A stretch of 64,000 nucleotides of DNA from Microbacterium galbinum (GCF_023091225.1 NZ_JAHWXM010000001.1:1240001-1304000), one strand, 5' to 3'; positions 54,393 through 63,449 are shown, counted from the stretch's first letter. Numbers and translations are program-made. Notes: generated from the sequence alone by a model not told the origin.

Positions 54393-55751
54393 TCAGAGCG
54401 CGAGGCGCTCGCGCACGATATCGGCGAGACGGTCGGCGTAGGCCTGCGCGGATTCCGCATCGGCGGCCTCGACCATGACGCGCACGAGCGGCTCGGTGCC
54501 GGACTTGCGCAGCAGCACACGCCCGGTGTCGCCCAGCTCGGTCGCGACCGCGCGGACGGCGGCCTGGACGACCTCGTCGTCATCGACACGGTCCTTGTCG
54601 ACACCGCGCACGTTGATGAGCACCTGCGGGTAGACGGTCATCACGGCCGCGAGCTCGGCGATCGTCTTGCCCTGGCGCGCCATCTCGGCGACCAGGTGCA
54701 GACCGGTGAGCAGGCCGTCGCCGGTGGTGGCGAACTCGCTCATGATCACGTGACCGGACTGCTCGCCGCCGAGGGCGAAGCCGCCGGCGTTCATGTCTTC
54801 GAGCACGTAGCGGTCGCCCACCGCGGTCTGACGCACCGTGATGCCGTGCTCGCGCATGGCGACGTGCAGGCCGAGGTTGCTCATCACGGTGGCGACGAGC
54901 GTGTCGTCGGTGAGATGACCGCGCTCCTTCATCGACACCGCGAGGATCGCCATGATCTGGTCGCCGTCGATGACGTTGCCCGCGGCGTCCACGGCGAGGC
55001 AGCGGTCGGCATCGCCGTCGTGCGCGATGCCGATGTCGGCACCGAGACGTACGACCGCCTCCGCGAGGTTGTCGAGGTGCGTCGAGCCGACGCCGTCGTT
55101 GATGTTGAGACCGTCGGGTTCGGCACCGATGACGATGACATCGGCTCCCGCGTCGCGGAAGGTCTCGGGCGAGACGCCGGAGGCGGCGCCGTGGGCGCAG
55201 TCGAGCACGACCTTGATGCCCTCGAGCCGATTCGGCAGCGACCCCAGGAGGTGCACGACGTACCGGTCCTCGGCATCCGAGAACCGGTCGATCCGACCGA
55301 CGCCCTCGCCGGTGGGGCGCAGCATCTCGCCGGACATGGCGGCCTCGATGCGCTGCTCGACGACGTCGGGCAGCTTGACGCCGCCGCGCGCGAAGATCTT
55401 GATCCCGTTGTCGGGCGCCGCGTTGTGCGACGCCGAGATCATGACACCGAAGTCGGCGTCACGGTCGGCGACGAGGAACGCCAGCGCGGGGGTCGGGATG
55501 ACGCCCGCCTCGAGCACGTCGACGCCCGAGGAGGCGAGACCGGCGGCGACCGCCGCGGTCAGGAAGTGTCCCGAGACCCGGGGGTCGCGAGCCACGACTG
55601 CGGTCAGACGCTTGCCTTCGGCTTTGCGTGCCTCCGCAGTACGGCCCTGGCCCAGGACGACAGCAGTCGCCTGGGCCAGGGTGAGCGCGAGGTCGGCGGT
55701 GAGGATGCCATTGGCAAGCCCCCGCACACCGTCCGTGCCAAAGATCGGCAT
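54393..55751 (-). CDS. glmM: Phosphoglucosamine mutase
   Basis: 452-residue enzyme converting glucosamine 6-phosphate to glucosamine 1-phosphate. [11 protein letters not shown] is at the N-terminus, the phosphoserine loop is [16 protein letters not shown] (Ser about 104), metal loop DGDADRC (about 246), sugar loop [10 protein letters not shown] and phosphate loop [14 protein letters not shown]. Full length. It is third in rplM-rpsI-glmM, 15 nt after rpsI, without a strong ribosome site, so its expression follows ribosomal protein synthesis. With glmS 2 kb away, both early UDP-GlcNAc steps are here. Confidence 0.98.
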   Translation of the reverse strand: MPIFGTDGVRGLANGILTADLALTLAQATAVVLGQGRTAEARKAEGKRLTAVVARDPRVSGHFLTAAVAAGLASSGVDVLEAGVIPTPALAFLVADRDADFGVMISASHNAAPDNGIKIFARGGVKLPDVVEQRIEAAMSGEMLRPTGEGVGRIDRFSDAEDRYVVHLLGSLPNRLEGIKVVLDCAHGAASGVSPETFRDAGADVIVIGAEPDGLNINDGVGSTHLDNLAEAVVRLGADIGIAHDGDADRCLAVDAAGNVIDGDQIMAILAVSMKERGHLTDDTLVATVMSNLGLHVAMREHGITVRQTAVGDRYVLEDMNAGGFALGGEQSGHVIMSEFATTGDGLLTGLHLVAEMARQGKTIAELAAVMTVYPQVLINVRGVDKDRVDDDEVVQAAVRAVATELGDTGRVLLRKSGTEPLVRVMVEAADAESAQAYADRLADIVRERLAL

Positions 55752-55766
55752 CGGAAGCAGTGGACC

Positions 55767-56252
55767 TTAACGCTTCGAGTACTGAGGCGCCTTGCGGGCC
55801 TTCTTGAGTCCAGCCTTCTTGCGCTCCTTGACGCGAGCGTCGCGCGAGAGGAAGCCGGCCTTCTTCAGGGTCGGGCGGTTGTTCTCCTCGTCGATGCCGT
55901 TGAGGGCACGGGCGATGCCGAGACGCAGCGCACCGGCCTGGCCCGAGGGGCCACCACCGGAGATGCGCGCGATGACGTCATAGCCGCCGGCGAGGTTGAG
56001 GACCGTGAACGGGTCGTTGATGAGCTGCTGGTGCAGCTTGTTCGGGAAGTAGTCCTCGATCGAACGGCCGTTGACCGTGATCGTGCCCGAGCCGGGGATC
56101 AGACGCACGCGGGCGATGGCCTGCTTGCGACGACCGACTGCGGCGCCCGGGACGCTGAGCACGGGGCGGGGAGCCGCCTCGACTGCATCGGTCTCGGGGG
56201 TCGAGGTCGAGAAGCTCTGGGGGGTTTCGGTGGTGTCCTGGATGTCAGCCAC
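55767..56252 (-). CDS. rpsI: 30S ribosomal protein S9 (uS9)
   Basis: 161 residues. A 35-residue actinobacterial N-terminal extension (Asp/Glu/Thr-rich) precedes the S9 domain with [60 protein letters not shown] and the basic C-terminus [12 protein letters not shown] that contacts P-site tRNA. The GTG start follows AAGGACA. It is 27 nt after rplM. Confidence 0.98.
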   Translation of the reverse strand: MADIQDTTETPQSFSTSTPETDAVEAAPRPVLSVPGAAVGRRKQAIARVRLIPGSGTITVNGRSIEDYFPNKLHQQLINDPFTVLNLAGGYDVIARISGGGPSGQAGALRLGIARALNGIDEENNRPTLKKAGFLSRDARVKERKKAGLKKARKAPQYSKR

Positions 56253-56279
56253 GAGTATGTCCTTAAGTCTGTACGGCGC

Positions 56280-56726
56280 TTACTGGGCGACCTGGTCGAG
56301 GGTGTACGGCTGGGGCTGCTGCGCGGCGTGCGGGTGCTCTGCACCGACGTACACCTTGAGCTTGGACAGCTGCTGGCGGCCGAGGCTGTTCTTCGGGAGC
56401 ATGCCACGGATGGCCTTCTCCACGGCGCGGACCGGGTTCTTCTCGAGGAGCTCGGCGTAGGTGACCGACTTGAGGCCGCCCGGGTAACCCGAGTGGCGGT
56501 AGGCCAGCTTCTTCTGGAGCTTCTGACCCGTGAGCGCGACCTTCTCTGCGTTCACGATGATGACGAAGTCACCGGAGTCGATGTGGTTGGCGAAGGTGGG
56601 CTTGTGCTTGCCACGCAGGAGCGTTGCCGCGTGCGAGGCGAGACGGCCGAGAACGACGTCGGTGGCGTCGATGACGACCCAGTCACGCTGGACCTCGCCG
56701 GCCTTCGGGGTGTAAGTGCGCGTCAC
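56280..56726 (-). CDS. rplM: 50S ribosomal protein L13 (uL13)
   Basis: 148 residues: [79 protein letters not shown] Gln/Pro-rich C-terminus is longer than the minimal protein. The GTG start has a weak upstream purine stretch. It is first gene of rplM-rpsI-glmM, after a 180-nt leader in which I see imperfect GC-rich hairpins but cannot identify an L13 leader motif. Confidence 0.98.
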   Translation of the reverse strand: MTRTYTPKAGEVQRDWVVIDATDVVLGRLASHAATLLRGKHKPTFANHIDSGDFVIIVNAEKVALTGQKLQKKLAYRHSGYPGGLKSVTYAELLEKNPVRAVEKAIRGMLPKNSLGRQQLSKLKVYVGAEHPHAAQQPQPYTLDQVAQ

Positions 56727-56907
56727 GATAGTGCTGCTTTCTTGTGTCGAACGGAGAAGTTCGTGAATCCCACTCCGGGGTGGTTCTTCCCGAGAGGGAG
56801 GAACACGCCAGTGGAGGGCTCACGTTCGGATGATGCACCCCGCCGACGAGCGGCACGGGCACCAAAGAGACAGCATACTCTACCGAGCGCGGTCCCTCAA
56901 ACCGGCC

Positions 56908-57660
56908 TCACGCGAGGTCGGACCGCTCCCCCGGCGTCAGCACACGCAGCCGGTGCCCCTGCTCGGCGTGCTCGAAGATCCCGACCAGCCGCTCGAGGGT
57001 CTCCGAGAAGTGGAGCCATCCCTCCGCGTGCACCGGCACGATGACGGCATCCGCCATCACGCCCGCCGCCTCGAGCGCGGTCCGCGCGTTCAGCGTGAGA
57101 TCGGTGTCGCCGAAGGCGCCGACGTTCGCGGCGCCCGTGAACAGCACGGCGATCGCGATCGCCGGGAACCGCTCGCCGATGCGGCGCACGAGATCGACCG
57201 AGGCGTTGTCTCCCGAGACGTAGACGGTGGGCTCGCCGGGCGCCTCGAGCACGAAACCCGTGACGAACCCGACCACGGCCTCCGCCCCCTCGGGTCCGTG
57301 GAGCGCGGGCACCGCCGTCACGGTGACATCGCCGATCCGATGCTCCTGCCACGGTACGAGCCCCGCGACCTGCGGGATCCGCGTCGCCGACTCCGCCGTG
57401 CCCAGCACCAGCGGCACCTCGGGCAGCAGGGCGCGACCCGCGTTGTCGAGGTTGTCGGCGTGCTCGTCGTGCGACAGCAGCACCACGTCGATCGGGCCGA
57501 GCGCGGAGGGACGCACGGCCGGACCCGTCAGCTTGCGCAGGCGTGATCCTCCCTCGTACACACCGGGTTCGTCGAACGTCGGATCGGTCAGGAAGCCGTA
57601 ACCGCCGTACGTGAAGTACAGCGTCGGCCCGCCGACCAGGACTGCGGGAATCGTCGTCAT
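56908..57660 (-). CDS. MBL-fold metallo-hydrolase, UlaG-like
   Basis: 250-residue metallo-beta-lactamase fold protein. The H-x-H-x-D-x site is changed to LLSHDEHADNLDNAGR (HxxHxD), as in UlaG/RomA-type members, and ALHGPEG supplies another His. VYVSGDNASVD and PVHAEGWLHFSE complete the metal site. The substrate is unknown. A CAGACT box six nt before the ATG points to a leaderless start; an earlier ATG two residues after a stop-free stretch is less likely. Confidence 0.82.
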   Translation of the reverse strand: MTTIPAVLVGGPTLYFTYGGYGFLTDPTFDEPGVYEGGSRLRKLTGPAVRPSALGPIDVVLLSHDEHADNLDNAGRALLPEVPLVLGTAESATRIPQVAGLVPWQEHRIGDVTVTAVPALHGPEGAEAVVGFVTGFVLEAPGEPTVYVSGDNASVDLVRRIGERFPAIAIAVLFTGAANVGAFGDTDLTLNARTALEAAGVMADAVIVPVHAEGWLHFSETLERLVGIFEHAEQGHRLRVLTPGERSDLA

Positions 57661-57692
57661 GCTTCGAGTCTGCGGCATCCGGGTCTGCGGCG

Positions 57693-58361
57693 TCAGTCCG
57701 GATGCACCGAGACGAGGATCGGACGATGATCGCTGGTGCCCTGCGGCAGGGTCGTGATCCGCTCGATCTCGAAGCCCGTCGACGTCGCGAAGTCGTAGTG
57801 ACCCCGGAACACGCGATAGCGGGTGTAGGTGTGGTCGTCGCTCAGGGTCAGGGCGTACCCGTGGTCCCGCACGGCCTGACCGAGATTCTCCTTGAACACC
57901 GGATAGTTGTAGTCCCCGACCATGAGCTGCGGCAGCCCGTCGCCGAGGGCCGCCAGCGACGTCAGCGCCGCTCGGATCTGGTGCCGTCGCAGCGAGTTCA
58001 GCGCCGTGAGCGGAGCCGCGTGGAAGGACCCCACGATGATCTCGCGCCCCTCGTCGATGTCGACCAATCGCGCGGCGAGGATGCGCTCGTGCGCGGGCTT
58101 GAGCATGCGATCGTGGAGCGACTTCTTGAGCCCGATCGCCCGGATCTCGCGCAACCGGAAAGTGCTCGACCGGTAGTACAGCGCCAGGCCGAGCCGGTTC
58201 CCCTGGGTCGCGTCGGCGAGCACCAGACCGCCGATGCTCTCGGGCAGGTGCTGCACGTCGCACTCCTGCAGGCACAGGATGTCGGGATCGTGCTCGCCGA
58301 CGAGCGCCACGAGCTCGCTGGCGGCCCGGTGCTTGCGGAGGTTGTACGAGATGACCTTCAT
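57693..58361 (-). CDS. Endonuclease/exonuclease/phosphatase family protein
   Basis: 222-residue EEP-fold hydrolase without signal peptide: MKVISYNLRKHRAASELVALV, LCLQECD (metal Glu), GNRLGLALYYRSS, GSFHAAPLTALNSLRRHQIRA, MVGDYNYP (Asp, Asn), and TSDHRPILVSV (catalytic His). Could act on DNA, phosphoinositol-type or nucleotide substrates. I chose the ATG at 58361; an upstream in-frame GTG at 58373 would add four residues. It lies 32 nt upstream of the MBL gene start and may be co-transcribed with it. Confidence 0.82.
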   Translation of the reverse strand: MKVISYNLRKHRAASELVALVGEHDPDILCLQECDVQHLPESIGGLVLADATQGNRLGLALYYRSSTFRLREIRAIGLKKSLHDRMLKPAHERILAARLVDIDEGREIIVGSFHAAPLTALNSLRRHQIRAALTSLAALGDGLPQLMVGDYNYPVFKENLGQAVRDHGYALTLSDDHTYTRYRVFRGHYDFATSTGFEIERITTLPQGTSDHRPILVSVHPD

Positions 58362-58435
58362 GATCGTTGCCACGATACCCCCGGCTGCTATGGGTCGGCT
58401 CCGGGTTGTCTCGGTCGCGCGGGTCTGTTATTGAT

Positions 58436-59278
58436 TCACTCGCTGTCGCGTCGCGCCCGCGTCTGCTCGGCGCGCGCGGCGAGCAGATCGTCGGCCGGAT
58501 AGCCGACCTCGGTGAGGATCAGCCCCCGAGCGGCCAGCACCTTGAACTCGCTCGTACGGGTGAGCGCGTCGCGCAGCACCACGAGGTCGCTCACATCCAG
58601 TCGCCCCTCCCCCACCGCCACGCAGGCACCCACGAGGGCGCGCACCATGCTGTGGCAGAACGCGTCGGCCTTGACCTCGGCGACCAGCACTCCTTCGGGA
58701 TCGCGGGTCCACCGGTAGTCGAGAAGCGTACGGATGGTCGTGGCCTCGTCGCGGGGCTTGCAGTAGGCGGCGAAGTCGTGCAGGCCGATGAGGGTCTGCG
58801 CCGCGGCGTCCATCGCCGATGCGTCGAGTCGGCCCCGCACGCTCGTCGTGTCGAGGCGGCGCAGCGGATCGAATCCGGCGATCTCATCCGCGAGCCGGTA
58901 ACGGTAGCGGCGCCAGACCGCCGAGAACCGCGCGTCGAATCCCTCGGGCGCGATCGAGGTACGGTGCACCGCCACATCGGAGTACGCGCCGAGCACTCCG
59001 CGCATCCGTCCGGCGATCGAGGCGGCCGGGTCGAGGGCTGCGCGTCCGTGCCGGGACTCGATGCGCGCCCACTGCGCGTCGTCGAGGTCGACGTGCGCGA
59101 CCTGGCCGGAGGCGTGCACTCCGGCATCCGTGCGTCCGGCGACGACCAGCCGCACGTCGGAACCCACGATCCGCACCAGCGCCTCTTCGAGCGTGCCCTG
59201 CACGGTGCGCAGCGTCGGCTGCCGGGCCCACCCGCGGAAGTGGGTTCCGTCATAGGCGATGTCGAGCCGGATGCGCAC
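58436..59278 (-). CDS. truA: tRNA pseudouridine(38-40) synthase TruA
   Basis: 280-residue enzyme isomerising uridines in the tRNA anticodon arm. RIRLDIAYDGTHFRGWARQP, the catalytic Asp in VVAGRTDAGVHASGQ, RFSAVWRRYRYRL and the C-terminal HSMVRALVGACVAVGEG are family features. The GTG start at 59278 is supported by TAGGCT seven nt upstream; longer in-frame starts at 59301-59320 would run into the promoter and terminator. Confidence 0.95.
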   Translation of the reverse strand: MRIRLDIAYDGTHFRGWARQPTLRTVQGTLEEALVRIVGSDVRLVVAGRTDAGVHASGQVAHVDLDDAQWARIESRHGRAALDPAASIAGRMRGVLGAYSDVAVHRTSIAPEGFDARFSAVWRRYRYRLADEIAGFDPLRRLDTTSVRGRLDASAMDAAAQTLIGLHDFAAYCKPRDEATTIRTLLDYRWTRDPEGVLVAEVKADAFCHSMVRALVGACVAVGEGRLDVSDLVVLRDALTRTSEFKVLAARGLILTEVGYPADDLLAARAEQTRARRDSE

Positions 59279-59285
59279 GTCGACA

Positions 59286-59291
59286 AGCCTA
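59286..59291 (-). promoter_or_regulatory. Leaderless -10 box of truA
   Basis: TAGGCT on the minus strand ends seven nt before the GTG at 59278. Confidence 0.5.
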
Positions 59292-59304
59292 GGACACCCA
59301 CGAC

Positions 59305-59340
59305 GACGGCCCCGGAGCATCCGCGGACGCCGGGGCCGTC
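59305..59340 (-). terminator. Terminator of the amino acid permease gene
   Basis: An 11-bp perfect stem (59305-59315 with 59330-59340) encloses a 14-nt loop, 19 nt beyond the permease stop. Confidence 0.75.
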
Positions 59341-59358
59341 ATTGCGATCCGGGAAGGG

Positions 59359-60900
59359 TCAGATGCCGCCGTCGATCGAACGGATGGTGGTCGCCGGCTC
59401 ATCCGGCACCATCACCTGGGTGTCGCGGTTCAGGCTCTCGCCGCGGAAGAACCGCTTCGACCGCGGGAACAGGTACCAGACGAACATCAGCACGAGACCG
59501 AACGCCAGCGATCCGATGCCGATCACGAAGGTGCCGCCGATGCCGAACAGCACGGTGTAGCCGTAGTCGACGTCCCACATGTCGATCGCCGACTGCACGA
59601 ACGCCCCGGTGAGCATCAGTCCGCCCAGCAGCGGGAAGAGGCCCTTGAAGAAGAACTCGCGCGGCGAGCGGAAGATGTCGCGACGGAAGTACCAGACGCA
59701 GGCGAAGCCGGTGATCGCGTAGTAGAACGCGATGGCGAGGCCGAGCGACAGGATCGAGTCCTGCAGGATGTTGTCGCTGATGAGCGTCATGCCGATGTAG
59801 TAGACCGAGGCGACCACGCCCATGACGATCGTCGAGAACGACGGGGTCTTGTACTTCGGGTGCACGTCCTTGAACTTCGCGGGAAGCGCACGATAGACGC
59901 CCATGGCGAGGGTGCCGCGCGCGGTCGGGAGGATCGTGGTCTGCGTCGAGGAGATCGCCGAGATGATCACCGAGACCACGAGAACCCACCCGAACGGTCC
60001 GAGCAGCCCGTCCTTGATGGCGAGGAAGAAGTCGTCGGCGTTGGCCTCGTTGCCGAGTCCCGTGCCGGTCTCGCCGAGGCCCGCGTACATCATGGCCGCG
60101 ATCGTGACCGCGACGTAGGTGAAGAGCAGGATGACGGTGGTGAGCAGAGCCGCGCGGCCCGGGATGCGCTTCGGGTCCTTGGTCTCCTCGTTCAGGGCGA
60201 GGCAGGTGTCCCAGCCCCAGTAGATGAAGAGGGCGAGCAGGATGGCCTCGGTGAAGCCCGACCAGTCGGTGAACGCGAACGGGTTCAGCCACTCCATGTC
60301 GAAGGGCGTCGGGTTCGGCGCCGTTCCCGCGAAGAACTGCCAGAGAGCAGTGACGATGAAGATGCCGAGGGCGAGGTACTGGATGCCGAGCAGGATGTTC
60401 TGGATGCGCTCGCCGATCTCGACCCCGCGCCAGCTCACCCACGTCATCGCGGCGATGAAGACGACGGCCACGACGACCACGCGCCAGTCGTTGTTGGCGA
60501 GGTCCTGCCCGATCAACGACCAGAAGTAGACCGAGGCGATCTGCGCGAGGTTGGCGAGCACGACCATGCCCGCGACGGCGACGCCCCAGCCGCCCATCCA
60601 GCCCGCCCACGGGCCGAACGCCTTGGTGCCCCAGGTGAACGTCGTGCCGCAGTCGGGCACGGCGTTGTTGAGCTCTCGATACGCGAACGCGATGAGGAGC
60701 ATCGGAACGAAGGCGATGATGAAGGCGATGGGCGCCTGCGCGCCGACCGCGAGGACCACGAAGCCGAGCGTCGCGACGAGCGAGTACACGGGCGCGGTGG
60801 AGGCGAGACCGATGACGGTCGAACCCCAGAGCCCGAGTGTGCCTGCCGCCAACCCCTTGCCGTCGGGCCGTTCAAGGTGGATGGGCGTCGTAGCTGCCAT
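59359..60900 (-). CDS. APC family amino acid permease
   Basis: 513-residue amino acid-polyamine-organocation transporter with twelve predicted helices. LAAGTLGLWGSTVIGLASTAPVYSL is the glycine-rich first helix with a break, and VPMLLIAFAYRELNNAVPDCGTTFTWG and WRGVEIGERIQNIL are typical of the family. Substrate unknown; the wide spacing of charged residues fits neutral amino acids or polyamines. The promoter is unusually good, with TTGACG and TACTGT at 18 nt and a leaderless ATG. Confidence 0.92.
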   Translation of the reverse strand: MAATTPIHLERPDGKGLAAGTLGLWGSTVIGLASTAPVYSLVATLGFVVLAVGAQAPIAFIIAFVPMLLIAFAYRELNNAVPDCGTTFTWGTKAFGPWAGWMGGWGVAVAGMVVLANLAQIASVYFWSLIGQDLANNDWRVVVVAVVFIAAMTWVSWRGVEIGERIQNILLGIQYLALGIFIVTALWQFFAGTAPNPTPFDMEWLNPFAFTDWSGFTEAILLALFIYWGWDTCLALNEETKDPKRIPGRAALLTTVILLFTYVAVTIAAMMYAGLGETGTGLGNEANADDFFLAIKDGLLGPFGWVLVVSVIISAISSTQTTILPTARGTLAMGVYRALPAKFKDVHPKYKTPSFSTIVMGVVASVYYIGMTLISDNILQDSILSLGLAIAFYYAITGFACVWYFRRDIFRSPREFFFKGLFPLLGGLMLTGAFVQSAIDMWDVDYGYTVLFGIGGTFVIGIGSLAFGLVLMFVWYLFPRSKRFFRGESLNRDTQVMVPDEPATTIRSIDGGI

Positions 60901-60906
60901 GGTCAG

Positions 60907-60936
60907 ACAGTAGGGCCATTGCGGTTATCGCGTCAA
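60907..60936 (-). promoter_or_regulatory. Strong leaderless promoter of the APC permease
   Basis: On the minus strand TTGACG (60936-60931), 18 nt and TACTGT (60912-60907), which ends six nt before the ATG at 60900. Confidence 0.75.
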
Positions 60937-60986
60937 TGACTTTCTCCGAACGACTGATTCCATCCGCGAATGGGTACGCACGCGAC

Positions 60987-61020
60987 GAAATCCGCAGTTC
61001 AGTGAAATCCGCAGTTCAGT
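60987..61020. repeat. Perfect 17-bp tandem duplication
   Basis: Two adjacent identical 17-bp copies (60987-61003 and 61004-61020) cover the stop codon of the HxlR regulator gene. The first copy (plus-strand order) is outside the coding region, so the protein is unaffected. Confidence 0.95.
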
Positions 61021-61381
61021 TTCGCCCGAGCATCCCGTCGGCGTGGTCGGCGATCCAAGCCATCAGCGGCAGCATCCGCTCCATGAGGTCCCGCCCGAGC
61101 GGGGTCAGGCTGTATTCGACGTGCGGGGGCACCGTCGGGAACGACTCGCGGTGCACGAGGCCGTCGTCGGCGAGGGTGCGCAGCGTGGAGGCGAGCATCT
61201 TCTCGCTGATGCCGTCGACCTCGCGGCGCAGCTCTCCCCAGCGCAGCGTTCCGTCCGACAACGACGAGAGAACGAGAACGCCCCACTTGCTCATCACGTG
61301 GTCGAGGATCACGCGGGTGCTACACCCCTGCTCGAAGACGAGCGGGGTGCTCTCCCGGATCTGCGCATAACTCACCGTCAT
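61016..61381 (-). CDS. HxlR family transcriptional regulator, QorR-like redox sensor
   Basis: 121-residue winged-helix protein: LDHVMSKWGVLVLSSLSDGTLRWGELRREVDGISEKMLASTLRTLADDGLVHRE is the HxlR DNA-binding domain, and HVEYSLTPLGRDLMERM the wing and dimer helix. A lone Cys20 in EQGCSTRVIL lies at the N-terminal position of the redox-sensing Cys in QorR, YodB and relatives. It is divergent from an NAD(P)-binding oxidoreductase gene, the QorR/QorB-like arrangement. A TAAGGT box six nt before the ATG indicates a leaderless mRNA and overlaps the operator-like repeat. Confidence 0.9.
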   Translation of the reverse strand: MTVSYAQIRESTPLVFEQGCSTRVILDHVMSKWGVLVLSSLSDGTLRWGELRREVDGISEKMLASTLRTLADDGLVHRESFPTVPPHVEYSLTPLGRDLMERMLPLMAWIADHADGMLGRN

Positions 61382-61384
61382 GTA

Positions 61385-61409
61385 GGTACCTTACTTCAAA
61401 GTGGGTACC
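61385..61409. promoter_or_regulatory. Candidate HxlR/QorR operator
   Basis: An imperfect inverted repeat, GGTACCTTACTT then AAGTGGGTACC, sits between the divergent regulator and oxidoreductase genes and covers the regulator -10 box (61388-61393). Confidence 0.55.
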
Positions 61410-61475
61410 CGCAGGTCGGAAGGTTTTGAACCAGCGCGGGGTTGTCGAAGGTGTCATTCCCACGAAAGGACCCTC

Positions 61476-62330
61476 ATGACCATTCTCGTCACCGGCGCCA
61501 CCGGACAGCTCGGCCGCCTCGTCATCGACAGCCTCCTCGAGCGCGGCGCGGAGCCGTCGTCGATCGTCGCGGGGGTGCGCGACCTCACCAAGGCATCCGA
61601 CATCGCCGCCCGCGGCGTGCGCACCGCGGTCGTCGACTACGACCGGGCCGACACGATCGCGGCAGCCCTCGAGGGCGTCGACTCGGTGCTCCTGATCTCG
61701 GGTTCCGAGGTCGGTCGCCGCACCGCGCAGCACCAGGCCGTCATCGACGCGGCGAAGGCGGCCGGAGTCGGCAAGCTCGTCTACACGAGTGCTCCGAAGG
61801 CCCCGACGAGCGATCTCGTGCTCGCCCCCGAGCACAAGGCGACCGAGGAGCTCATCGCCGCGTCCGGCATCCCCGCCGTGATCCTGCGGAACAACTGGTA
61901 CACCGAGAACTACGCCGGTAACATCGCGCAGGCCCGCGAGACCGGCGTCCTGGCGGCCAGCGTCGGCGATGGCCGCGTGGCCTCGGCGAGCCGCAAGGAC
62001 TTCGCGGATGCCGCGGCGGTCGTGCTGCTCGAAGATGGCCACCTCGGCCAGGCGTACGAGCTCGGCGGCGACGTCGCATGGACCTACGACGAGCTCGCCG
62101 CCGCGATCGCCGAGGTCATCGGCAGCCCCGTCGAGTACCGCGCGCTGACCGCCGAGGAGCACGCCGCCGCTCTCGAGTCCGCGGGTCTCGACGCCGGAAC
62201 CGTCGGCTTCGTCACCGCGCTCGACGCCGGCATCCGCGACGGCGCACTGGCCGACACCGACGGCACGCTCGCGCGTCTGATCGGCCGCCCGACCACTCCT
62301 CTCGTGGAGGGTCTCCGCCCGCTGGCGTGA
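61476..62330 (+). CDS. NAD(P)-binding oxidoreductase, NmrA/QorB-like
   Basis: 284-residue atypical short-chain dehydrogenase: TILVTGATGQLGRLVIDSLLERG is the nucleotide-binding motif; VDYDRADTIAAALEGVDSVLLISG, YTSAPKAPTSDLVLAPEHKATEELIAASGIPAVILRNNWYTENY are typical of QorB/NmrA-like quinone reductases and azoreductase-like proteins. It probably reduces quinones with NADPH, induced by electrophiles via the divergent HxlR regulator. The ATG is preceded by GAAAGGACC. A hairpin follows. Confidence 0.9.
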   Translation: MTILVTGATGQLGRLVIDSLLERGAEPSSIVAGVRDLTKASDIAARGVRTAVVDYDRADTIAAALEGVDSVLLISGSEVGRRTAQHQAVIDAAKAAGVGKLVYTSAPKAPTSDLVLAPEHKATEELIAASGIPAVILRNNWYTENYAGNIAQARETGVLAASVGDGRVASASRKDFADAAAVVLLEDGHLGQAYELGGDVAWTYDELAAAIAEVIGSPVEYRALTAEEHAAALESAGLDAGTVGFVTALDAGIRDGALADTDGTLARLIGRPTTPLVEGLRPLA

Positions 62331-62349
62331 CCTCGACGGCATCTCCGTC

Positions 62350-62391
62350 GCAGAAGGCCCGGTGTCCCTCGCGGATTCCGGGCTTTTCTGC
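62350..62391 (+). terminator. Hairpin after the oxidoreductase gene
   Basis: An imperfect stem joins GCAGAAGGCCCGG near 62350 to CCGGGCTTTTCTGC ending at 62391, about 20 nt past the stop. Confidence 0.6.
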
Positions 62392-62412
62392 GCCCGGGCG
62401 CGGGCGGGCCGC

Positions 62413-62418
62413 TAGTCT
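62413..62418 (+). promoter_or_regulatory. Leaderless -10 box of the UPF0303 gene
   Basis: TAGTCT ends seven nt before the ATG at 62426. Confidence 0.5.
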
Positions 62419-62425
62419 CACGAGT

Positions 62426-62896
62426 ATGAGCATCGATGCACAGGCCGCCCTCGACGCGATCACCGCCGAGGAGCGGGAGTTGGATGTCGATCGTTTCACC
62501 GTGACGGATGCCTGGGAGGTGGGCGCCTGGCTGCGCGCGCGTGCCGTCGCCGACGCGTTGCCGATCGTCGTGTCGGTGGTCCTCGGGGGCCAACGCGCCT
62601 TCCACATGGCGGCGCCGGGCACGAGCGCCCTCAACGACGCCTGGCTGGAGCGGAAGTTCCGCGTCGTCGAGCACTTCGGCCGCTCTTCTCTGGGCGTGCA
62701 CTACGACTTCCTCTCCCGGGGCGAGGACTTCGAGCGCTCATCCCGTCTCGACCCCGCGCTGTACGCAGCGGCGGGCGGCGGGTTCCCGATCCGGATCGGC
62801 GGAACGCTCGCGGGCGCGATCGGTGTGAGCGGCCTCGAGATGCACGCCGACCACGCTCTGGTCGTGGAGGCGCTGCGCGCGCACCTCTCGCGCTGA
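62426..62896 (+). CDS. UPF0303/HbpS-like heme-degrading domain protein
   Basis: 156-residue protein of the UPF0303 (YBR137W-like) family, related by fold to HbpS/GlcG. MSIDAQAALDAITAEERELDVDRFTVTDAWEVG, LPIVVSVVLGGQRAFHMAAPGTSALNDAWLERK, GGGFPIRIGGTLAGAIGVSGL and a C-terminal Leu-rich helix are seen. The family has no firm function; some relatives bind haem, others assist protein targeting in yeast. No signal peptide. The start is fixed by the -10 spacing. Confidence 0.85.
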   Translation: MSIDAQAALDAITAEERELDVDRFTVTDAWEVGAWLRARAVADALPIVVSVVLGGQRAFHMAAPGTSALNDAWLERKFRVVEHFGRSSLGVHYDFLSRGEDFERSSRLDPALYAAAGGGFPIRIGGTLAGAIGVSGLEMHADHALVVEALRAHLSR

Positions 62897-62957
62897 GACG
62901 ATCCTCCGCCGCGTCAACCCCCTGGGCCCGGGGCGCTCGACGCGCGATGGTGGTCGC

Positions 62958-63395
62958 ATGGCGAAGAACGTGCGCACGCTCCGATGCACCCCGGCGGATG
63001 TCTTTGAGGTGCTCGAGAACGGATGGCTGTACCCGGCCTGGGTCGTCGGCGCCTCGCGGATGCGCGAGGTCGATGAGACCTGGCCCGCCGAGGGATCCCA
63101 GCTGCATCACTCGGTCGGTGTCTGGCCCGCCCTCCTCGACGACACCACCGTCGTCGAGGAGTGGTCGCCCCCGAATCGCATGGTCATCCGCGCGAAGGGC
63201 TGGCCGATCGGAGAGGCTCGGGTGACCCTGAGGGTCCGCGCGTGGGACGGCGGCGCCATGGTGCGCATCGATGAGGAGCCGGTGAAAGGGCCCGCGACAC
63301 TGCTGCCGAGCCTGATCACCACGCCGCTCCTTCGCTTCCGCAATGCGGAGACCCTGAACCGGCTGGCGTACCTCGCCGAGGGCCGCGCTCGCTGA
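62958..63395 (+). CDS. SRPBCC family protein (polyketide cyclase/dehydrase-like)
   Basis: 145-residue START-like fold: ADVFEVLENGWLYPAWVVGASRMREVDETWPAEGSQLHHSVG, VVEEWSPPNRMVIRAKGWPIG and a C-terminal helix with TLNRLAYLAEG. These proteins bind hydrophobic ligands in a helix-grip cavity; the ligand is unknown. A GATGGT box six nt before the ATG could be a weak leaderless -10. Confidence 0.85.
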   Translation: MAKNVRTLRCTPADVFEVLENGWLYPAWVVGASRMREVDETWPAEGSQLHHSVGVWPALLDDTTVVEEWSPPNRMVIRAKGWPIGEARVTLRVRAWDGGAMVRIDEEPVKGPATLLPSLITTPLLRFRNAETLNRLAYLAEGRAR

Positions 63396-63449
63396 CCCTT
63401 CGGTCGCCAGCGCAGAACACTGCACCCGCCTCACTGATCGGAGAAGCAC

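Noticed and set aside
53757..57044. Open frame of 1095 codons on the plus strand opposite glmM-rpsI-rplM
   Set aside because: It is antisense to clear housekeeping genes, has low-complexity Arg/Asp/Val composition, no domain and no ribosome site; a high-GC artefact.
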